Below, in pieces: positions 62,401 to 64,000 of a stretch of 64,000 bases of DNA (position 1 is its first letter; every line of letters begins with the position of its first letter). The stretch lies in assembly GCF_000300005.1 (NCBI RefSeq), contig NC_018691.1, positions 3,472,001-3,536,000 of the forward strand, given 5' to 3'. The translations under genes and the position numbers were made by a program. The DNA comes from Alloalcanivorax dieselolei B5. Its GTDB lineage: Bacteria; Pseudomonadota; Gammaproteobacteria; Pseudomonadales; Alcanivoracaceae. Below the pieces are notes generated by a model. That model did not search any database and was not told where the DNA came from. It was given only the letters and a program-made list of their open reading frames with translations.

Positions 62401-64000
62401 TCGATACTGAAGTCCTTACGCAACAGCACCGGCGTGTGGCTGATGATCACCCGCCCCGGCGTCCACGGACGGTCATCGTTGCCCGCACCACCCAGCGTCA
62501 AGCTGCCGGCCTGGGCAAGATCGGACAGTTCCTGAGCCCGGTCCCCGGGCTCCACCCCGCCATGGAGCTTGCCTTCCAGAATCATCGCCTCACCGGCCCG
62601 GACCGTGATCGAACCGGCATCCCGCCCTTCCACATAACTGGATTCATACCGCGGGCGTGAGATCAACGGGTTGGTATAAGTGTCCGTCACGCCCCAACGA
62701 TCGTGCGAGCGCTCATAAACCCCCGCCAGACCGACGTAGGTCATGTCCGTGGGCGCCGAGGAGATGTTGTGGATGCGCCCATCGGCTCCGAGCAGTTGTG
62801 TCGTGGTATTCCAGCCGTCGCTATAGCGCACCGAACCACCGGAGACATCCAGGATCGAGCCGGGCCGTGTGATCACCGCGCCGCCGGCCTGAACGGTGAT
62901 GTTCCCGCCCGCCGACGCCAGTTCGGCCAGGTCGATCAGGCTCGTGCCCACCCAGCCGGTCACATCCGCCAGTGGTGTGCCAACCCAGGCGCCCTTGATG
63001 GCGTTGCCGGAGCTGTCCGTAAGCCATTCCACGCCCGCCATCGGGCCGTCCGTGAACTGCCCCGACACACGCCGATCCACAATGACTTTCTTGCCGTAGA
63101 GCCAGGTAGCGTGCTGCAGAAAGGAATCCTTCAGTTCGTTGATGCGCAAATCCACCTCAACGAAGTTGCGCGCCATGTCCACCGGCATCTCCAGCAATCC
63201 CGCCGTGCTGATATAAGCGTCTTCGCCGATCAGGATGCGACTGCCGTCGCCCGCGCTTTCGTTACGCCGGTTGCCATTGATGAAGTGATAGGGGTTGGTC
63301 GCCGCTTGCAGATCAATATTGCCCGCCGCCGCCGTCACGCTGGCGCGGGGACGAATGTCGATCTCTTTGCCGTAGAGTTCGATGCGGCCCGGCCGGTAGC
63401 GATCCGGGAGTGCGCTGATCTCGATCTCGGTGGCATCCTCCCAGTCATTGACCACCTGGGTGACGCTGTTCTCGCCCAACGTGACGGTACCACCGGACCA
63501 AGCCACCAGATGATCAAAATCGCCGTTTCCTTCAAAGGAAGAGCCATGCCCATACATCCCCTGGCCCCAGGCACGCAACCGGATCGAGCCGTCGCGGTTG
63601 TTCAGCGCCGTGCTGGCCTGCAGGATGCCGTTCTGGTTGATCTCCCGCGAAACCAGGGTGATGTCACCATAATCGGCCTGCACCAGGCCGGTGTTGGTGA
63701 CGCTGTAGCCCACCTCGGCGGCACGCTGCTCCATCATCGGTAACACCTTTGAGACAATCTCCCGCTCAAAGGTGCTGTAGGTTCTGTCGCCGATGGCCGG
63801 CCCGTAATTGAAGGTCCAGGGCCGCACCGCGGACACCACCGCGTCGAAGCCTCTCACCGTGGGGTTCGTCTCGTCGGCCTCCAGCCATACGTTTTCCCCC
63901 GCCGCCATCAGCGTCTGCCCGCCAGGAGTGCGGATCTCTCCGTGGTTGCGGACTTTCGGGGCGAACAGCATCACGTGGCCATCCTTACCCTCGATCAGTG
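53430..64000 (-). CDS. Second filamentous haemagglutinin-type adhesin (TpsA paralogue), N-terminus outside window
   Basis: 3522 residues are visible and the frame stays open past 64000. By alignment with the first adhesin about 350 N-terminal residues (signal and TPS secretion domain) are missing. It shares the beta-helix repeat architecture, blocks such as SWDLRLVSGADL, DIDAGRGAKT, INVAAYQVVN-type segments, and the C-terminal SVEILGYGDERLGG. The last coding part contains a 27-bp stretch identical to the first adhesin gene (53575-53601 and 36495-36521). It lacks the 185-residue insert of its paralogue. No toxin domain is visible at the C-terminus. Confidence 0.92.
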   Translation of the reverse strand, partial: LIEGKDGHVMLFAPKVRNHGEIRTPGGQTLMAAGENVWLEADETNPTVRGFDAVVSAVRPWTFNYGPAIGDRTYSTFEREIVSKVLPMMEQRAAEVGYSVTNTGLVQADYGDITLVSREINQNGILQASTALNNRDGSIRLRAWGQGMYGHGSSFEGNGDFDHLVAWSGGTVTLGENSVTQVVNDWEDATEIEISALPDRYRPGRIELYGKEIDIRPRASVTAAAGNIDLQAATNPYHFINGNRRNESAGDGSRILIGEDAYISTAGLLEMPVDMARNFVEVDLRINELKDSFLQHATWLYGKKVIVDRRVSGQFTDGPMAGVEWLTDSSGNAIKGAWVGTPLADVTGWVGTSLIDLAELASAGGNITVQAGGAVITRPGSILDVSGGSVRYSDGWNTTTQLLGADGRIHNISSAPTDMTYVGLAGVYERSHDRWGVTDTYTNPLISRPRYESSYVEGRDAGSITVRAGEAMILEGKLHGGVEPGDRAQELSDLAQAGSLTLGGAGNDDRPWTPGRVIISHTPVLLRKDFSIDSQIDGVFLAGQEEEDESPLSGSTTWLSDRALSDSGLGEITLNVTDGFTLEAGASVDLMPGTEFSARINSSNPEAVEMDILGSIRTPGGRIALGSLGTVNLGGSSVLDVGGQWVNDYADRSLTLGRAIHGGSVVLGRLGAVEQGAMVNLTGGGWLGWDGRDREAVLEAGDAGSLTLSGFDTAKLDALDLRAWSGADAAQLRINLTGDVQIGGTRPDAAREDAPVWLPGTLLGEYGFGAVTIYTDPGDIEVPEGAQVSVLPLGWNLTLAGETLAELDSGASLSEVLAAHRVEDRFRWGRAEGGLSLDTADGDIRLGVGSSIETEPGGTVTLTAGRDNTGASADNGNMVIEGRVLAPAGDFSAQAAGDLTLARGAQLLLPGAAQIFRDPTTQLRQGEVLVGGTVTLRAAGRLNAQDGALIDVSGARGTVEYRTGSPFASGALALRSTELELGSDGGGIEFEFGAEGGVLDSVLLAKAGSDDAAGGRLSIEDRSVGGASEEMLLSERLGSALWYESSPGTFTRIRTSSGNLNVFGDYGDEEITLDFVMLDALNTLPESSSTTKGLVVVEGSAQAAADDLTGTTEVTAWEYDPAIDRRVIDLLNQYFHFGSSREAGEKIQINPINRVSKAGTVVAASSIHEGGFADVALASQQTGIRLGSGVDLNVDGRLALAAPVIRSDGQGGLARLQANHVVLNATQNHAIDTNLAGTLHLSARQVMDIMGGQSAATIRGFERTVLETGDLRLLASTPDDDGYLSATLDVDGALEIAAAQVYPGTAVRGRIQSGEAITVRGNGQAGAPLSAGGSLTLSAPVIEQQGVLRAPFGDIVLDASDRLVLGAGSLTSVSGAGLIVPYGNLGNNEYWLDPANPQGRDRDNPRGEHTEENRYLSAPPEKRVTLQAPDVVMGDGAVVDVAGGGDLYAWEHVPGPGGSHDVLTLPGMYAVRPGYQGLSPEAGEGAGRQVWLAGGDGLEAGWYTLLPAHHALLPGAFAVQATGAIWRDSAATGPSATLRDGSLLMQGRERDDISGAQDPVSSAWRVMSGDLVRRYSEYNEAFGNDFFSSEAFKLSQYRLTGQDVVTPRLARDGGSVVFKAGQTLTLDGQLRSQADRDGRGGLVDIAAEKVAIVGAGRDGSDLQAEGFLIVDAGTLSRFGAGSLLVGGTRSGDALGLKVDVTASDIVLRNDVDSALSGPEIILAASEQVTAEAGSVLRSAGQASGEEADLVMAPQVAEVRNDNNTPTNPDDDYLETPSSDWGALVRVSSGRAVRVLRENVDTTSGGRVRISDGVVLDGGAALLIDATNTTEMAAGARLSGTALSVSSGRIGIGGGSGLVLDEAALAQLSQTRTLTLHSYSSLDFHRSLDLSGLDQVVLDAAGLQGHGADTVKVQATKLTLQNTGAPSVEAGTGHGRLELLADELVLGVGDKTVSGFAHVMLSGDEGIMADGSGNLDAGSAALSLRAPVLQGLSGSNQAVVTQGQLTLEQSGDGLDAAALAERGRDSLGARLRLSGQGTTVALPVLALGGSIAVASGAGDLTLTESGSLRAGGLVRSFFDVDEYADGGQISLSSQGGLIDLAAGSLLDVAAQEAGGDAGSLTIDASEGGRVNFAGTLQAQSGAGGRGGHFVLAIDELADFGALAQTLNATGFDQSRQFHIRQGDVTVAGVTRVAAFELITDQGVITIDGTADIDTGAQYGGRIRMVGGQGLTMQSGAVLRARATDTEDGLGSGRITLEAAGGNLHLAGGTLDVSGGEGGKVRLRAQRTADNDGLQVTALNATVQGARSAVLEGMRGYTSVDGTVESVKDQAIGEANAFAGNGGILSGLGDNAAAYTLVAGIGITSDSDLTLGSDWNLSDSFGADHREGTLTLRAGGNLNIDGNLSDGFDVAGRHNEEGEAARLQQAASWDLRLVSGADLDSVDALATQTSNALAADSGTTRVGTADSTVGANDGAGKLVRTGTGDLTLRAGRDLVLAHKESVLYTAGRADADPTLGGGFDTGSVDAQYGIGGGHVDIAARGSVRAPTEQGSRSEQIITEWLLRQGRLGGSSTDPSEFYDGFQIGQEPYQQLPDGSWGNPPIMSEKGQQPSWWVSHADFEQGLGALGGGNVSLSAGGDLVNLVVAQPSNMRVSGGRSATDAVPVTHIRNGGRFQVDAGGAIRAGQYYVGRGAGEIRAGETATGYHLEGTVGSTSYAYDIAPVLALSDASLNVQSAGDLVLQTAIDPLLIRRSLIDAEDAALAQNYRGSADMISQTARTALSLVSVGGDVRLENQADHITLQTAQVPGMTNGINSTPFIGLFPAHTRVAAFDGDIALLGLMPMMTGDTTDLSLLAARDLKFLSGDGPGQRGVGSVVMAMSTLGAPSASSILVPGKRLLQGPIEDGLGWSNVFLTNRGYGGFEDNPEVLPLQQHDFEPSRLYAVDGSITGLDLVASEAVQVRAGTDIRSFTLNARNLRATDVTLLEAGNDILAMTARRIRRNNIMPGEYANRVIIQGPGELVLAAGRDIQAGSLQLFSDGNRLWNYATATPAGSTGVGGSLYAPMQALPEDGANITLMAGMNGTARYDLFEQAYLDPANVAAMPDYLKTTLADGTVVPLYLTDGVEPRGDLDKLTRRGLVSFVQRMLGAERVADLTGAGDGTLTPTQAWEQYQALPELVRQQFLRQVFIYELREGGRDQNQVDAQDKPVNGGYRRGYAAIDTLFRAPDEATLPARYALDLPDDWQSGWRGQGNIAANRMAVRTHQGGDINAFTPGGGLQVAALGATVPDGYGLATLASPGQINLFTDQDIVVNRSRILSFVSRADPLGSDQVLWATLGDIDAGRGAKTVRVGQPPDITADEDGNVTVQEKLDLSGSGIGTVGEGDVDLIAPKGTVNAGDAGIRVAGNFNVAAYQVVNVDNIDVGGESSGLPPVIAVNVGALTSASQAASSAQKAAEEVTRRTPRRQPSIISVEILGYGDERLGGQGGDRPRSEPLSYNPDGAVRILGAGELSQEARSRLTSRERRNL

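Noticed and set aside
36326-64000. CRISPR-like repetition in the adhesin region
   Set aside because: Repeats are protein-level beta-helix periodicities with varying DNA; no constant repeat/spacer pattern anywhere in the window.

Overview
The window is a GC-rich gammaproteobacterial chromosome segment. The mutS-fdxA-rsmZ order, the gene families and the lipid-handling genes suggest a relative of Pseudomonas, most likely the Alcanivorax/Alloalcanivorax group. That assignment comes from gene content and order; no database search was possible.

Left part (1-31140) is conserved chromosome. A TetR regulator and an acyl-CoA synthetase lie divergent from a partial crotonase, with a perfect 20-bp palindrome between them. 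Next come mutS, ferredoxin fdxA and a GacA-box-controlled RsmZ-type small RNA. On the minus strand follow an HPt protein and a three-gene cluster headed by the radical SAM gene arsS with two small glycosyltransferases. Then: tRNA-Arg(CCT), a DUF2938 membrane protein, a 58-aa PLDc_N-type protein, cardiolipin synthase with a small membrane protein, a KamA-family radical SAM protein, a MocR regulator divergent from a LysE exporter, recC-recB-recD, a 39-aa membrane protein, an OmpA-type porin and the ydbH-ynbE-ydbL envelope trio.

Middle (31140-36325) starts with an intergenic block of long inverted repeats. A 49-nt 3' fragment of tRNA-Pro then marks the end of an integrated element. It is followed by a tyrosine integrase, an AbiE-type toxin-antitoxin pair, a 49-residue remnant of an SMC-like ATPase, and a WYL regulator of the BrxR/CapW kind coupled to that remnant by ATGA.

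Right part (36326-64000) is one large minus-strand adhesin locus. Two giant filamentous-haemagglutinin paralogues (one of 4116 aa, one of more than 3500 aa that runs off the window) flank six genes. These are an unknown cysteine-rich protein, a secreted trypsin-like protease, a TonB-C-like periplasmic protein, an STN/TonB-C fusion, an ECF sigma factor and a FecR anti-sigma factor. The last three make a cell-surface-signalling module resembling the VreA/VreI/VreR system that controls a two-partner secretion adhesin in Pseudomonas aeruginosa. The expected TpsB outer-membrane transporter is not in the window and may lie beyond 64000.
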